From: Morinoia aosen
Lineage: Eukaryota; Arthropoda; Malacostraca; Amphipoda; Talitridae
DNA length: 64,000 nucleotides
Assembly: GCA_030386875.1 (NCBI GenBank)
Contig: CM059568.1
Location: 27,026,120-27,090,119 of the forward strand
Reading direction: 5' to 3'
The notes under the pieces are model-generated. The model saw only the letters and a program-made list of their open reading frames with translations, was not told the origin of the DNA and did no database searches. Within the stretch, counting starts at the first letter, position 1, and each line of letters opens with the position of its first letter. Position numbers and translations under genes: made by a program. Of the stretch, positions 1-12,739 are shown in pieces.

Positions 1-1545
1 CTCAGAAGAAGTTCGACTGGTATACTTCTGATAAAGAACTGTTGCTATTATCTCCTCTATTCGGACAGTGATGAGCCAAATACTATCATTCCTTAATTGT
101 TTTTTTCTTGTCACTTGTTGTCGTTTTCTTGTAACTGCTGGCGTTTTGAGTTGTGTTCTGTTAGAAGGTCGTAACGTATCCTGTGTTTCTGTGTTCTCTT
201 AAGTTGTTTTTGTCATGCTTACTCTCTGCGTATTTCCTGCTTTGTCCCACTCATTCTGCGCAGTGTTTCCTGTCTTTTTCGCATTACTCTCCACAAAGAT
301 TCATATTTTGGTTATATTCACCCACCACGTAGTTTCCTTTCTTTGGAGTATTCACTTACACTCTTTGCTATTTTGCTGTTTTTCTGAAGTCCTGACCAGC
401 ATGGGTTGGTAAAGCGCTGCGAAGGTCAAAGTATCACACAAACCGTGGCGCTGCTCAGTTGATTCGAGGATGATCTGCTAACTCGGGAGGCCAATGTGGC
501 TTTGTTCATCAATCTCGCTTTTATTATTTTAATTTTTGGTTAATTAAGGGCTTCCCTAACAGCGACAAGCGACGAGAATATTATGAGGCGACCCTTGTAA
601 AACACAGTGAAAACCCAAATGGTTAAAAAAGTCGGGACCAAATGGAAGAATTTAAGCTAATATGCAGAAGATGCGCACGATTCTGCATATTTAAACCAAG
701 GTTGTGGCGAAAACAAGTAATCTGTCTCTTTAATTTATAAAATTTTACATAAAATGGTGATGAAATCCCAACGCTACCCGCAAATTTACTGAGGACCCGC
801 TTGCGGCAGATCTGTCAGTAAAACATTTAGATTTTACTTCTTATTTCAATTTCGAATTTCAACGTCAAATTTTGCGTGAACTTTCATAACTGAAATGTTT
901 ATTTTGTGTCTCATAAATATGTTTTTAAACTCATATTGATGTAGCTGCATTTAATGTTTTGTTGATTATCTCTATTTAAAATGATCGATCAGAGTATTCG
1001 GCTTACATCAAACTTTAAATTTTGTTCTGACATTCATATGATTTTGTTTGTGCTCTTAACTTCGTATTTAAGTGTGAATTTCAATTTGGTTTTTCGTGAC
1101 TTCAATGTGAACATGACAAACACAAGTGCAACATCCGCTGCTCGACGCTGGGACGCGTAGCGACACAGCCGCGTCGGGTGCGCGACCCAAGGAGAGCGAA
1201 AGCCGCGGCCCGAACGACCAGTTTGAGGGCAGGCGAGCTCGTGTCAGCTCGTCAACCCTTCACTGCATGATTTATTTTCGGAAATAGAAAAATAACAATG
1301 TATGCACACGTCCGGAATTTAACTGTGCACTGAGTGAAGCTGTCACGCTTGTTGTACTCCCTCATTGTAGGTCAGAAATGTGCACTAAATAAAACTGCTT
1401 ACAGAGACGGAGTTTGGTTCCTTCCTCGTTCCAGTCAAATGTGTATAACTAAATTAACGACCTAAATTTTGTGTAGTGTGCGAAATAGATGCGATGCTTT
1501 TATGCTAGTACTTATGTACATACGTATGTTATAGACCGACCAGGG

Positions 1546-1640
1546 CTCCGGCCCCGGCATGCACCGACAATTTTTGCAGACCCCGGCCCCGGCAAAATAG
1601 TGCCCTAAACCGGATTTTTTGCCGGGGTTTTTCGGATTTT
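1546..1640. repeat. GC-rich CCCCGG block, left arm
   Basis: A GC-rich block with repeated CCCCGGCCCCGG and GCCGGGG strings sits in AT-rich sequence. It is mirrored at about 15,205-15,300 in the right arm and can fold on itself. Its role is not evident. Confidence 0.5.
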
Positions 1641-1690
1641 ACTACACCATATTCACTGCAAATTAATCAAAGTCAAGTTCAAATTCATCC

Positions 1691-1896
1691 TGTGCGGCCC
1701 GATGTAAGCCCCGAGGCTGGGGTACCGATGTCGTCAGGTAGGGAAGGAAACGCTAGACCGTTTCTATTAGTTTACTGGTGATCGGAGCTAGCTAGTCAGG
1801 TGCTACCAGTGGGAAATGCTCAGTCAAAATGCGATTGCTCAGACACGACGAGCGGTTTTACGCAGCTCAGCTAATGAATGTATGAAGATAGGCACA
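1691..1896 (-). repeat. LTR of the 5.18-kb element (3' LTR on minus strand)
   Basis: This 206-bp direct repeat differs from its partner at 6,665-6,870 by roughly a dozen positions. It abuts the left copy of the ATCC target duplication. Confidence 0.75.
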
Positions 1897-4800
1897 TACC
1901 TCCCCCATACGAAAAAAATTTAGGCTGAGGAAAAATATAAACCTATTTTTTAGCTTTGAACAGTTTCAAAAACAAACTAATCAACAACGCAGATAGCACC
2001 GACCGCCACAGTCCAATAAACACAACACTATAGAACTGGTTAAAAAACAACGCAAAGCAAAAAGTATTAAGTAGAACAACGCAAAGCAAAAGCATAAGGG
2101 CCGCTGAAGCGATATAGCAAAAAAAAGCCCTTTTCTTCAAAAAGTAAAATTAAACTACTCGGTACAACACCATTACACAATACATGGTTCGTACTAGACA
2201 CACAACGCAAGTAGACACATGGTTTTAAAAACGTCAGTTATAACTCACCAAGAAATTAATTACTAATTTATCTCCCGGATCGAACCGGAAACCAACACAG
2301 ATTAGTATTAGTTAACGCTTAAAAAAATAAATAAAACGCCAATCAGGAACAACTATAGAATTGAAAACTCAAAAAAAAAAATACTAATAATAATACGCAA
2401 ATTTTCATCAACACTTTGACGACCTGCATTCGCAATAACTTTTCATTCTTTTACATCGAATTTTTTGACGGCTAATAGACGAAAAATCAACAAACTATTT
2501 AATAACATAGTAAAAATTGCAATGAAAAATTTAGAAACCACAAAATATTGCGAAACGTCGAAAATGTTATTACCACATTTATACGCAGTTAATGGCGAAA
2601 AGAAAACACATTTCAATTTTTAAATCTGCCGGTTACACCAACTTACAACCATGGTTACACAAAAAGCACAAAGGTAAACGATTAATAGGTATTACTAAAA
2701 ATGAACGAACAAATTGAAAAGAAATAAAACACTAGCTGCTACCATCTGTCAGCACAACTATTAGAACTTAAAACAATAACGTAACAAAGCATGGTGAAGG
2801 TAAGTAAAATAAACGCCAGATATTCTCATTAATAAAAACACCAATGGTAAAAAAACAATTTCGACAAACAATTTTTAGTAAAACAATCAATGGGATTAGC
2901 AGAGTGCCGTTGACTCGTACGACTTAATTCTATCGATAACATGATGATGTAGAAGTAGAGTAAGCTAAATAGAACACCATGTAAGAATATGGAACTCGGG
3001 TTTCGCACCCTGTCAAATAAAGGAATAATCACTAATCCGTTTCAAATAATCGTAATCCAATAGTAATGATATGTGAACAAAGTCCATAATTCTTGAACGA
3101 ATATGAATTTATAATTACCTACTTTCAATTTTCTAAATATACTTAAATCACGTTGGCAACAATACTTAAACCACGTTGGTGAAGTAACACTGTAAAAGAT
3201 AAACACTCTTTTTCAAGTTAACTCCAAATTAAATCTTCAAAGTAAGTTACTCTTTTGAAATCACTGCTCGCGAAGGTTAATTTCAGTAATCTCTTGACTG
3301 CGCGCGAAGCTTAGCTGCCGTCAAGGCCTTTGTTGTTGACAGGCGCTCAGGCACCAGGTTGTGCTTTCGTACACCCACGCGAAGCCATGTACATGCACTA
3401 TGTTACCGTGTTACAAGATGTCGTGTTACCGCTCTCACCCGTGCGAACTGAAATTGGAGAAAACAAGAAGATTAGCATGGCTAAAGAGCAAAATTTAGTA
3501 CATGAATGCTTGAATAAAGTAAAATGAGAAACACTTTCAGTGTCAGTGATCATTTACCGAATCTTACTCTAACATTTAGTTAATGACGAGTAAACTTCCT
3601 TAAATCTTCCAAGTCGATGATTTAAATGTCCAACAAAAACAAGTTTCTCATTATCATTTAAGTTTTCGCAGAGAACGAATGCTGACTCAATAAAGATCAG
3701 CTGCATTCCAAATAGGCATTTAATTTGCTGAGAGATCGAAAACACTGTCTCCATGTTAAAACCTCGGCATCAGCAGCCGGATGTTGCTAGAATTTTCCAA
3801 TCTGTATTTAAAGTGTGAATTCAGCATATTAATTCTCAACGAGACATGAGAGTGCGCACTTGAAACGTTCCCAGACAATGCACGGCAAAAAAAGATTTAA
3901 ATATGTGCAAAGTCGTCAATTATTGCATCAAATGCCAACAATCACGTGCGGCTCTTACACAAGAACATACGAAAATTGTTATTCTGTGATTGTTAAACCT
4001 TTATACTGTAAACGATTACTTTACATTTCACATATCGCGTTACGTTAATGCCTTGATCAAAAAGTTAAATACTAAAGCATATACTAGGTTAACATGAAGC
4101 ATAAGCAAATACAACAGAAAGACACAATTGAATACAGAACAACATACTTTTTACGGTACGTGCACGAAAAGTTGTCAATGTAAAAATCAATATTGACGTT
4201 AAAATACTCTAAATTTTAATCGTTCAATCAGTTGTAAATTGTCCCGTAGAAACTTTGGGAGACTTGACGATAAATTTTACATTCTTTTACGTCTGATTAA
4301 TTTCAAATTACATAGATTAAAGCTTTACTGATCATGAAATTCGAGTAGGCTTGCAAAATGACTGTATGACGCACTAGATCGTTTAAACGTGCTCAAAAAA
4401 CATTAAAAGCAGCCACTCTCGTTTAACAGATAACTAAGAAATAAATTAAATTTTGCTCTTACTTTTAATTAGTTTGCACTAGTCAATTATTTGTCAATTA
4501 TCCAATACAGATCTTATTCATGACTATTCACCAGTCATACTCATGAATATTCACCTAGACATATTCATGATCACGCTGTCGTCTATCACCTGTCAACTAT
4601 TGCCAGCCAGAGCCACCGGAAATACGGCGTCTCACGGCCTTGCAAGAGTTCAATGCCTGGCACAGTCTGAGCTGCGTACTGCTGTGAACACTCTAGTTTT
4701 CTATTACTCGTTACCCTTAACTAATTACCAGACCACCACGTGTGGTTAATTAATGGGCGTCTATCGCCTCATTATCACTCTCCTATGGTACTTCTGTTCG

Positions 4801-6664
4801 CCAGCACAATGACAACCGCAATCTGTAATGCTAACCTCTGACCGTCATGGTATCAATGGTATTATTTCCACAACATGAAATTATGAACTAAAGTCAGAGT
4901 CCCCTCGGAAAATCAACGGTAACAGCTTCTCTTAAAGCTTATTCACATGTCTGCACGCATTAATTTAATACTATTTCTCAACAGTATTACTCAACCTCGC
5001 TGGTAAATTTACCTGGTAACCTTAAACCATTTACCAGACATATCCACAGCCTTGTCGGTATCATTTACCTCTCTGGGTTTACCATTTACGCACACTAGAA
5101 GAGTCTTTCTCTTCTGTATTTTTATTATCTCACGGACACTAACTCTGCCGCGGTCTCTGCTCTTTTTGCTCTCTATTTTTCTCACATACTCAGAGCAATG
5201 ACATCAGGTATCATCAGAATAACATCCACTATTATTCACTTCACTTGGAAGAGTATCTTTACTCCTTCCTACTTTTAGTTATCCTCAAAACTGATAATCA
5301 TATTTATTACCACAGTATATTTCATTTCACTGGATTGAACTACTTGTACATCATCTTCCAATCAATTCCTGTCCTCTAAATACAGCGAAAGGTTATCTCA
5401 ATAATGGATCCTTTGATCCGTAGTCTCTCGAACTCTACTTATACTCTAACGCTAGAAAGTTGAGTTTTACAAAGGTCTTCAGCATTACCTTTGGGCAAAA
5501 TGACAGCACTTTCCACCAGCAACATCCTACCAGACGCAACCAGCAGAAAACTCAAATTTGATTTTTAAAAATGACACAATAAATGTCCAAGATATAGTTA
5601 CTCCAAAATGTTCTTCCTGCCCCAAAACAAGCAGGGATTACTTGTAAAGAGCATGGTTTGCAAATGACCGCATCGCTTGCACAGGCTACAAACGGCATTT
5701 AAGGATACTTATGCCTCTTTCGCCAATATATATACGCTAGAAAAAAAACCGTGGTAGTCATTGTACTCGTTCTAAGCGCGCTGGTTACTGAAATTTCAGG
5801 CATAGTTACGTTACTAGTTTGGTGTCTAGGTATTACCAATCACTGCTCAACTCAATTTAACGATTGCTCAAGCGCAAATTTATACAACAGTGACTAAAAC
5901 AATCCAAAATTACTTAAATCTCTTTTAGCAACACTCCAAGAAAATAACGCCACTCACTTTAAAAAAACAGCTCTCTTAAACTCTTAAAAAAACTCATGCC
6001 CAGGGGTTATTGAACACACTGCTTGCACTCACTGCAAGTGCAGCCTTTGTTTGGCCTTGACGCCTGCACGTACTGGCTAATGCAAAAAAAAACTGCCTGG
6101 CAAAAACTCTACCACTGCTGCTGCACGCTGTCTGTCTCATGCGCAATGAATAGTTAGGCTGCTACGGAACTGTAACAATTATAACAATTAATAGTTGCTG
6201 CTTTACTTATCTTAAATTGTAGTTTTAGTTGTCGCACGTTGGCGCGATCTCTGCAGTCGTTGTGGGCGATGCACCGTTACTGTTTTGTCCGCAGCACGAA
6301 GATAACGTAGCTCTAGTCGGCTGAACAACCTCGTAGATGTAGTTTTTAGGTCTTTAACCGCCCTTTCCGTAAATCTCTGAAGATCTCTGTAGACGCTATC
6401 CTTATTCTCGGTTTCTTGTTGCTCTGACTGTCTCTGCAGATCCTCTTCTTAGTAGTTATAATTCTTGTCGTCACCAGACGATCTTCACGGTAGTTCTCTT
6501 GATTTCTCTGTAGTTATCAGTTATCTTCTCCGCCGTGTTGATTTGCTGAAGTCACTGGATCTTCTTCTCAAACTTCTGTAGGTCTCTCGTCGAATACTAT
6601 ATCTTCTTCACTTCTCAATTATATCTTCAAACTTCGTGGGTCCGATAACTTACTGGCCAACAAA

Positions 6665-6870
6665 TGTACGGCCCGATGTAAGCCCCGAGGCTGGGGTACC
6701 GATGTCGTCAGGTAGGGAAGGAAACGCTGGACCGTTTCAATTAGTTTACTGGTGATCGGAGCAAGCTAGTCAGGTGCTACCAGTGGGAAATGCTCAGTCA
6801 AAATGCGATTGCTCAGACAAGACGAGCGCTTTTATACGCCTCAGCTGATGAATGTATGAAGGGAGGCACA
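6665..6870 (-). repeat. LTR of the 5.18-kb element (5' LTR on minus strand)
   Basis: This is the second 206-bp repeat and abuts the right copy of the ATCC target duplication. The uninterrupted target sequence is present in the opposite palindrome arm near 15,150-15,180. Confidence 0.75.
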
Positions 6871-6985
6871 ATCCAAGTCAAGTTCAAATTAATCTAAGTC
6901 AAGTCCAAATTAATCTAACTCAAGTTCAAGTTAATCCAAGTCAAGTTCAGATGAATCCAAGTCAAGTTCAATTTGTTCCAACCCT
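6871..6985. repeat. 21-bp minisatellite, left outer
   Basis: Tandem units near AATCCAAGTCAAGTTCAAATT with a period of about 20-21 bp. Related arrays lie at 7,595-7,763, 11,797-11,945 and 15,040-15,190, at mirrored positions in the palindrome. Short open frames across these arrays are artefacts of the repeat. Confidence 0.8.
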
Positions 6986-7594
6986 AAGTTGAGTTATAAA
7001 TTCACATAATCACTTGTTAATTCGAGCTTTTTTGCGTTGAATATGTTTTTATTTTATGTGATGAGCAAGAAAAAATATTCATCAAAAATGTTCATTAAAT
7101 AATTATCATAAAGTTATTTAAGTCTTGAAAGTATTATATATTGAATTGTAAACACAAATAAATTAAATCAGTATTAAGTTTGAAACATTTTTTTTTGGAT
7201 CAATATGTATTTTTGTGAGTGTATCCTACCTTTCTTCACATCAACTAACTCGGAATTAGAATGGATGGCAACATTTTTATTGCTAATGCAGGAATGTATC
7301 TGTGTAATAATGTACAAATACCAATTGTAATCAAATGGAATCGTACATTAGTACTCAATGAATCACATTTGTACATTTCTCTCAGAGATTAAATCTACAT
7401 ATCGTCCAGTGATAATCTTTTGAATTTGCATGTATATGATTAAATAAATGTGAGAATGTGGAATTTCACATAAATAAATATCTATGAGTGTAAATAGATC
7501 CTCGTAACTTGTCTAGCTCATCACGTCCAATAGATACATATTTAACACATAAAACTCAAATTAACAAATGATTATGTGATTTTTAACTTAGCTG

Positions 7595-7763
7595 AGGGTT
7601 GGATTGATTTGAATTCGACTTGGGGATTAATTTGAACTTGACTTGAATTAATTTGAACTTGATTTGGATTAATTTGAACTTGATTTGGATTAATTTGAAC
7701 TTGCCTTGGATCAATATGAACTTGACTTGGATTAATTTGAACTTGGCTTGGATTAATTTGAAG
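7595..7763. repeat. 21-bp minisatellite, left inner
   Basis: The complementary orientation of the same unit (ATTAATTTGAACTTGACTTGG) is repeated about eight times. It mirrors the array at 11,797-11,945. Confidence 0.8.
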
Positions 7764-8254
7764 AGAAAAAGGTGTAGTGTACCCGACTACACTATCTACC
7801 TACCCACCCCTGCTTCCATCAAAACCTACTTCAAGATGTCTAGTTCACTCTAGGTTAAAATTTCATGTGTTTTCAAACGCTAATGTTCTCAAATATTTCA
7901 GAGGATTAATATTTTGCGCGGCCTAACAGCGCCTTTATGCTATATATGGCTGTCTAACTTCTGAAGAATTATTGTCTATCTAATTACTGAAGAGGCCATA
8001 GGGGGACAGTCTGACAAACAGAACTGGTACAGCGGGAGCGAGCAAGCAAGCAACGACTGATGTTCATTATACCGGGTTTCCAACAAAAATGTGCCCGACT
8101 TTTTAATTGATTATATCTCCGCTTGAAATTAACATATATGAATTTTTTTCCACAATGTTGTAAATTTTGTTTCCTTTTCGATTAATTTAGGGTTTTAAAA
8201 TCGTTTAACAACCACTTCACAGTGATCGAATTACTGAGAGAGGTAGAAAAACTA

Positions 8255-8801
8255 ATTGTTCAAAAGAAAAGTTCTAAAACTACACTGGTATTCATCTTCA
8301 TTTCTGAGTACCTATATATATACTGTTAAAAATTATTTCACAATGATGTATCCCACATATCACCAAGTATTTAAGCCCCCTGAGAGGTTACTTACTTCCT
8401 TATTTCTTCATTTGAAAACACCTAAAATGCAGCCCAGTAGCGATCAAAGAATTTTCATCGTATTGGAATATGAAGCAACGAAAAACTGGGAAAAAGTTAG
8501 ATACACAGTCTTTTTATCGGGTGAGTTCCTTCCGGGAATTTTTCATTAAATGCTCTTCTAACTTTTCCCAGTTTTTCGTTGCTTCATATTCCAATACGAT
8601 GAAAATTCTTTGATCGCTACTGAGCTGTAATTTTGGTGTCTTCAAATGATGAAATAAGGAAGTAAGTAACCTTTCAGGGGCTTAAATACTTGGTGATATG
8701 TAGGATACATCATTGTGAAATTATTTTTAGCTGTAGGTATTGAGAAATGAAGAACACCTTTGTTGTTTTTAAAACTTTTCCTTTGAACAATTAGTTTTTT
8801 A
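8255..8801. repeat. Palindrome tip
   Basis: Positions 8,255-8,510 and 8,556-8,801 are inverted copies separated by a 45-bp spacer. This is the centre of the 17-kb inverted repeat. The right half is interrupted immediately afterwards by the Gypsy insertion. Confidence 0.85.
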
Positions 8802-9440
8802 TGTGGTGGTATGAACACACACCACCACAACCTTCGCACGCTTCAATACACCGCGCGGTCCGACGTGAAAGTAAACAGGCGTTCCCGCCAATCAGAGACC
8901 CGGACGGGTAGAGTCAACCTCCAGCGAGGCCTATATAAACAGCCGCGCAGCCAGCGGAGCTCAGTACACTCTCAGCGTCCCTGATATTCACACTAAGCCT
9001 CGACGCTCCGCCAGCACCTCACCCGTCGGCTTCACCGCCTTCTCGACAGCCAGCCACCACGTCTTGTTGCTTGCTAGACGCACCAGTTCCCCGCTACCGC
9101 CTCTGGTACTCCTTGGTCGGAGACCCTCGGACAGCAGCAGCCTCACCGATCTGCTCTCGCCCCTCAACCACGCAGCGTCTCCCCGACAACCATCGGTCCG
9201 CCAAGGCGTCATCTGTCACTGTATTACTCGACTGTAATATTCCCTTGTGCCATTATTGTCGGCGACCTTCATAATAATACGGCGTTTATTCCAGTTGTGT
9301 TTTCCTCACCTTGCCGGTTCGTTTGCACCTCAGGCACTCACTTCGGGCAAAGATATTTCACAAGTCTATCGATATTCACAAGTCAATAGATATTCACAAG
9401 TCTGCCCGGAGTGTAAAGCAGCCTGAGGGAGAACACTACA
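8802..9440 (+). repeat. 5' LTR of Gypsy element
   Basis: A GC-rich LTR with a TATATAAA-type promoter motif near 8,932 (CTATATAAAC) and a short tandem repeat, TATTCACAAGTC, near its end (about 9,360-9,400). Confidence 0.88.
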
Positions 9441-9474
9441 CTGGTGACCCCAGAGTGACCCGGCAGGTGGAAGC

Positions 9475-10623
9475 ATGGCTTGGAAAGATGTCCGTTTACC
9501 CGCCTTCGAAGGCGACATGAAAGGATGGCTTCTTCACTGTGACGTTTACCTCGCGCAAATCCCAAATCTCAACGACGCTTCAAAGTTCGGGGCGCTCCTC
9601 GGAGGGCTACCCACGCATATCATCACCGGAGTACAAGAAGTACTGCTGAACCTTCCGGCTAACGGTAAATTCGACGCCCTAAAAGCCGCACTCACAAAAC
9701 GTTTCGTTCGTCACGATGACGAGTCCAACTACGACGCCATTGTGAAACTAACGCTAGGAGACAGCACGCCATCCGAGTTACTCTTGGACATGACACGTCT
9801 CAACAACTGCAGACAAGCTCCGCTACCATCTTCAGTCATCCGCTCCATGCATCTCGCAAAATTACCGACTGAAGCGCAACCACTGATTGAAGCCTTAGGA
9901 AAAGGAAAAACAGACGACGAGTACGGAGAGATTGCAGATCAAGTCATAGCAAGGCAATCCGCGTGCCGGGCCGCAACTGCTAAGCCCGTCACCGTAAACG
10001 CTATCAAGCCATCGCCTACCCCGACAGTGTCAAGGGCCGAGTTTGACGCAGCTATGAAAGAAATAGCCGAACTCAAGAAAATTTTAGGAAGAATAGTACG
10101 ATCGCACGAAGACACCCTCAAAGCCGACAACTGGCGGAATCAAGTTTCGGCACCTAGAAACCTTCACCACTCAAACGAAGGAAGCACGGTCGACCAAGTA
10201 CGCTGCTACTACCACCGCACATTCGGCGACCGCGCAAGAAAGTGCACAACACCATGCAGCTATGCTCAACGAAGGTCGCACAGGATGATAAGCGCCATCT
10301 CCTACTCACGGGCAAACGCAGCAGATTTGCTGTACGCCACCGACTCCAACAATACTCGGAATCTCGTCGATACTGGCTCGTCGATCAGCTTAATTCCGCC
10401 CGACGAAAAACACCCAACCAGACCCCCGTCCTACGATCTTGTAGTGGCTAACGACACTCCAATAAACTCAGACGAGACGCTGTCTTCACACGAATGCCCT
10501 TCTCAACAAAAACAAGAAAGTCTAATATCCACTGAGGTACTCGAAAACTTAAAAAAAAAACAACGGGGGGGCACCTGTGGTGGTATGAACACACACCACC
10601 ACAACCTTCGCACGCTTCAATAA
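9475..10623 (+). CDS. gag: Gag with truncated retropepsin, Gypsy element
   Basis: The ATG lies 34 bp after the 5' LTR. The frame encodes 382 residues and runs into the 3' LTR. Residues 1-170 are the Gag capsid-like region of Gypsy elements, opening with MAWKDVRLPAFEGDMKGW. A zinc-knuckle-like cluster follows (CYYHRTFGDRARKCTTPC, about residues 244-261). After it comes the aspartic protease active-site motif LVDTGSSISLIPP near residues 301-313. Reading stays open through the deletion joint into an unrelated tail, so the last 60 or so residues are not native. Gag would form the virus-like particle; protease activity is unlikely because most of the fold is missing. Confidence 0.85.
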   Translation: MAWKDVRLPAFEGDMKGWLLHCDVYLAQIPNLNDASKFGALLGGLPTHIITGVQEVLLNLPANGKFDALKAALTKRFVRHDDESNYDAIVKLTLGDSTPSELLLDMTRLNNCRQAPLPSSVIRSMHLAKLPTEAQPLIEALGKGKTDDEYGEIADQVIARQSACRAATAKPVTVNAIKPSPTPTVSRAEFDAAMKEIAELKKILGRIVRSHEDTLKADNWRNQVSAPRNLHHSNEGSTVDQVRCYYHRTFGDRARKCTTPCSYAQRRSHRMISAISYSRANAADLLYATDSNNTRNLVDTGSSISLIPPDEKHPTRPPSYDLVVANDTPINSDETLSSHECPSQQKQESLISTEVLENLKKKQRGGTCGGMNTHHHNLRTLQ

Positions 10624-11214
10624 ACCGCGCGGTCCGACGTGAAAGTAAACAGGCGTTCCCGCCAATCAGAGACCCGGACGGGTAGAGTCAACCTCCAGCG
10701 AGGCCTATATAAACAGCCGCGCAGCCAGCGGAGCTCAGTACACTCTCAGCGTCCCTGATATTCACACTAAGCCTCGACGCTCCGCCAGCACCTCACCCGT
10801 CGGCTTCACCGCCTCCTCGACAGCCAGCCACCACGTCTTGTTGCTTGCTAGACGCACCAGTTCCCCGCTACCGCCTCTGGTACTCCTTGGTCGGAGACCC
10901 TCGGACAGCAGCAGCCTCACCGATCTGCTCTCGCCCCTCAACCACGCAGCGTCTCCCCGACAACCATCGGTCCGCCAAGGCGTCATCTGTCACTGTATTA
11001 CTCGACTGTAATATTCCCTTGTGCCATTATTGTCGGCGACCTTCATAATAATACGGCGTTTATTCCAGTTGTGTTTTCCTCACCTTGCCGGTTCGTTTGC
11101 ACCTCAGGCACTCACTTCGGGCAAAGATATTTCACAAGTCTATCGATATTCACAAGTCAATAGATATTCACAAGTCTGCCCGGAGTGTAAAGCAGCCTGA
11201 GGGAGAACACTACA
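10576..11214 (+). repeat. 3' LTR of Gypsy element
   Basis: Same length as the 5' LTR (639 bp) and nearly identical. The sites differing are near the starts of the copies (CAATACACC against CAATAAACC) and in the CGCCTTCTC/CGCCTCCTC stretch. Confidence 0.88.
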
Positions 11215-11796
11215 TTTACCTCTTTCGGTAAATCGATCACTGTAAAGTGGTTATTAACGATTTTCAAAAGCTGAAATTATTCGAAAAGGAAACAAAATTT
11301 ACTACTTTGTGAATAAAAAGACAATTCATATATATTAACATTAGGCGGCGATGTAATCCATTGAAAAGTTGGAGACATTTTTGTGGGAAACCCGGTATAA
11401 TGAACATCAGTGGTTGCTTGATTGCTCGCTCCCTCTCTACCAATTCTGTCTGTCAGACTGTCCCCCTATGGCATCTTCAATAATTAGATAGACAATAATA
11501 TTCTTCAGAAGTTAGTTAGCCATAAATGGCATAAAGGCGCTGTTAGGCTGCACAAAATATTAATCCTTTGGAATATATGAGAACATTAGCGTTTGAAAAC
11601 ACATGAAATTTTTACGTAGTGTACTAGACATCTTGAAGTAGGTTTTGATGGAAGCAGAGATACTGTTTTTTTTCGTGACTGCATGTTCTTTAGGATTGCA
11701 ATGAAATTGCAATTCTCGTGAGAAATCGTTTCAAATTTCAATAAAAAACACGTGAATTTTTCACTTGCGGTTACTTGGGCACACTACATCTTTTTC

Positions 11797-11945
11797 TCTT
11801 CAAATTAATCCAAGCCAAGTTCAAATTATTCCAAGTCAAGTTCATATTGATCCAAGGCAAGTTCAAATTAATCCAAATCAAGTTCAAATTATTTCAAGCC
11901 AAGTTCAAATTAATTCAAGTCAAATTCAAATTAATCCATCCCTCA
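11797..11945. repeat. 21-bp minisatellite, right inner
   Basis: Tandem units like AATCCAAGTCAAGTTCAAATT, mirror image of the array at 7,595-7,763. Confidence 0.8.
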
Positions 11946-12739
11946 GCTAAGTTAAAAAATGACATAATAATTTGTTAATATGAGTTTTTGTGTTAAATAT
12001 GTATCTATTGGATGTGATGAGCAAGAAAAGTTACGAGGATTGATTTACACTCATAGATATTTATTTAGGTGAAATTCCACTGTATCACATATAAGAAATC
12101 AAATACATGCATATGCAAAAGATTTTCATTGGACGATATGTAGATTTAATCTCTGAGAGAAATGTACAAATGTGATTCACTGAGTAGTAATGTACGATTC
12201 CATTTGATTACAATTGGTATTTGTACATTATTACCAGAGCTGTGCCATTGCATAACTTGCAAATATGCACGCCGTGAGATATGCAAAATGTTTTGTGCAA
12301 TGCACAGAATTATCTTTTGCATATGCAAAATCACATATGCAATTTTGCATATGCAATATAACAGATGTAATATGCAAAATGCATTATGCATATGCACGAT
12401 ATCATTGCATATAGGCTGCATTGCGAATGGTGTAATTTTTTTTTGTAAAACTACAAATTTGTTCTTTGATTCAGAAATTTTGTACATTGATGGGACCTCT
12501 CGTTTACACACTATCAGTTGCTAAAGCAAGATCTCAAGTTTTACCCGGTGCGCTATGTTCAGTACCTGATGCATAAGTTTCCTTCTTGACCTGTTCTTCA
12601 GTTAAATTTGGTTCACAAATAAAATACAATAGAGGCGTCTGAACTGAATTTAATGGAGTTCGAAGTTTTTAAGAATTACGTGGTGTAATAGTTTTTGTAC
12701 ACCTAATTAGCCACCATAGTTTTTGTTATTTTGTTCTAC

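Larger units (their letters stand above)
1691..6870 (-). mobile_element. Non-coding LTR retrotransposon (LARD-like)
   Basis: Two 206-bp direct repeats (1,691-1,896 and 6,665-6,870) bound a 5.18-kb insertion. It is flanked by a 4-bp duplication, ATCC, at 1,687-1,690 and 6,871-6,874. The LTRs run TGTGCC to GTACA when read on the minus strand. A purine tract (GGGGGAGG) lies just inside 1,897, where a minus-strand 3' LTR would begin, so transcription is inferred to be on the minus strand. Just inside 6,664 the minus strand reads GTTATCGGACCC, resembling the tRNA-iMet half-molecule primer site of copia elements; this is an inference. No gag or pol reading frame is recognisable in the 4.77-kb interior, so the element is non-autonomous or heavily decayed. 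Confidence 0.75.
8802..11214 (+). mobile_element. Internally deleted Gypsy-type LTR retrotransposon
   Basis: Two 639-bp LTRs (8,802-9,440 and 10,576-11,214) begin TGTGG and end CTACA. I see only about two differences between them, so the insertion is recent. A 4-bp duplication, TTTA, flanks it (8,798-8,801 and 11,215-11,218). A likely primer-binding site starting TGGTGACCC follows the 5' LTR at 9,442, and a G-rich tract lies just before 10,576. The 1,135-bp interior encodes Gag and the start of protease only; reverse transcriptase, RNase H and integrase are missing. It would need trans-acting help to move. Confidence 0.9.

Noticed and set aside
7653..7853. Asn/Leu/Trp-rich repeat protein
   Set aside because: It is the 21-bp minisatellite read in frame; the mirrored arrays give similar artefacts.
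12146..12524. Two 120-codon open frames on opposite strands
   Set aside because: They arise from self-complementary GCATATGC repeats at the end of the hAT-like element, which keep both strands open.
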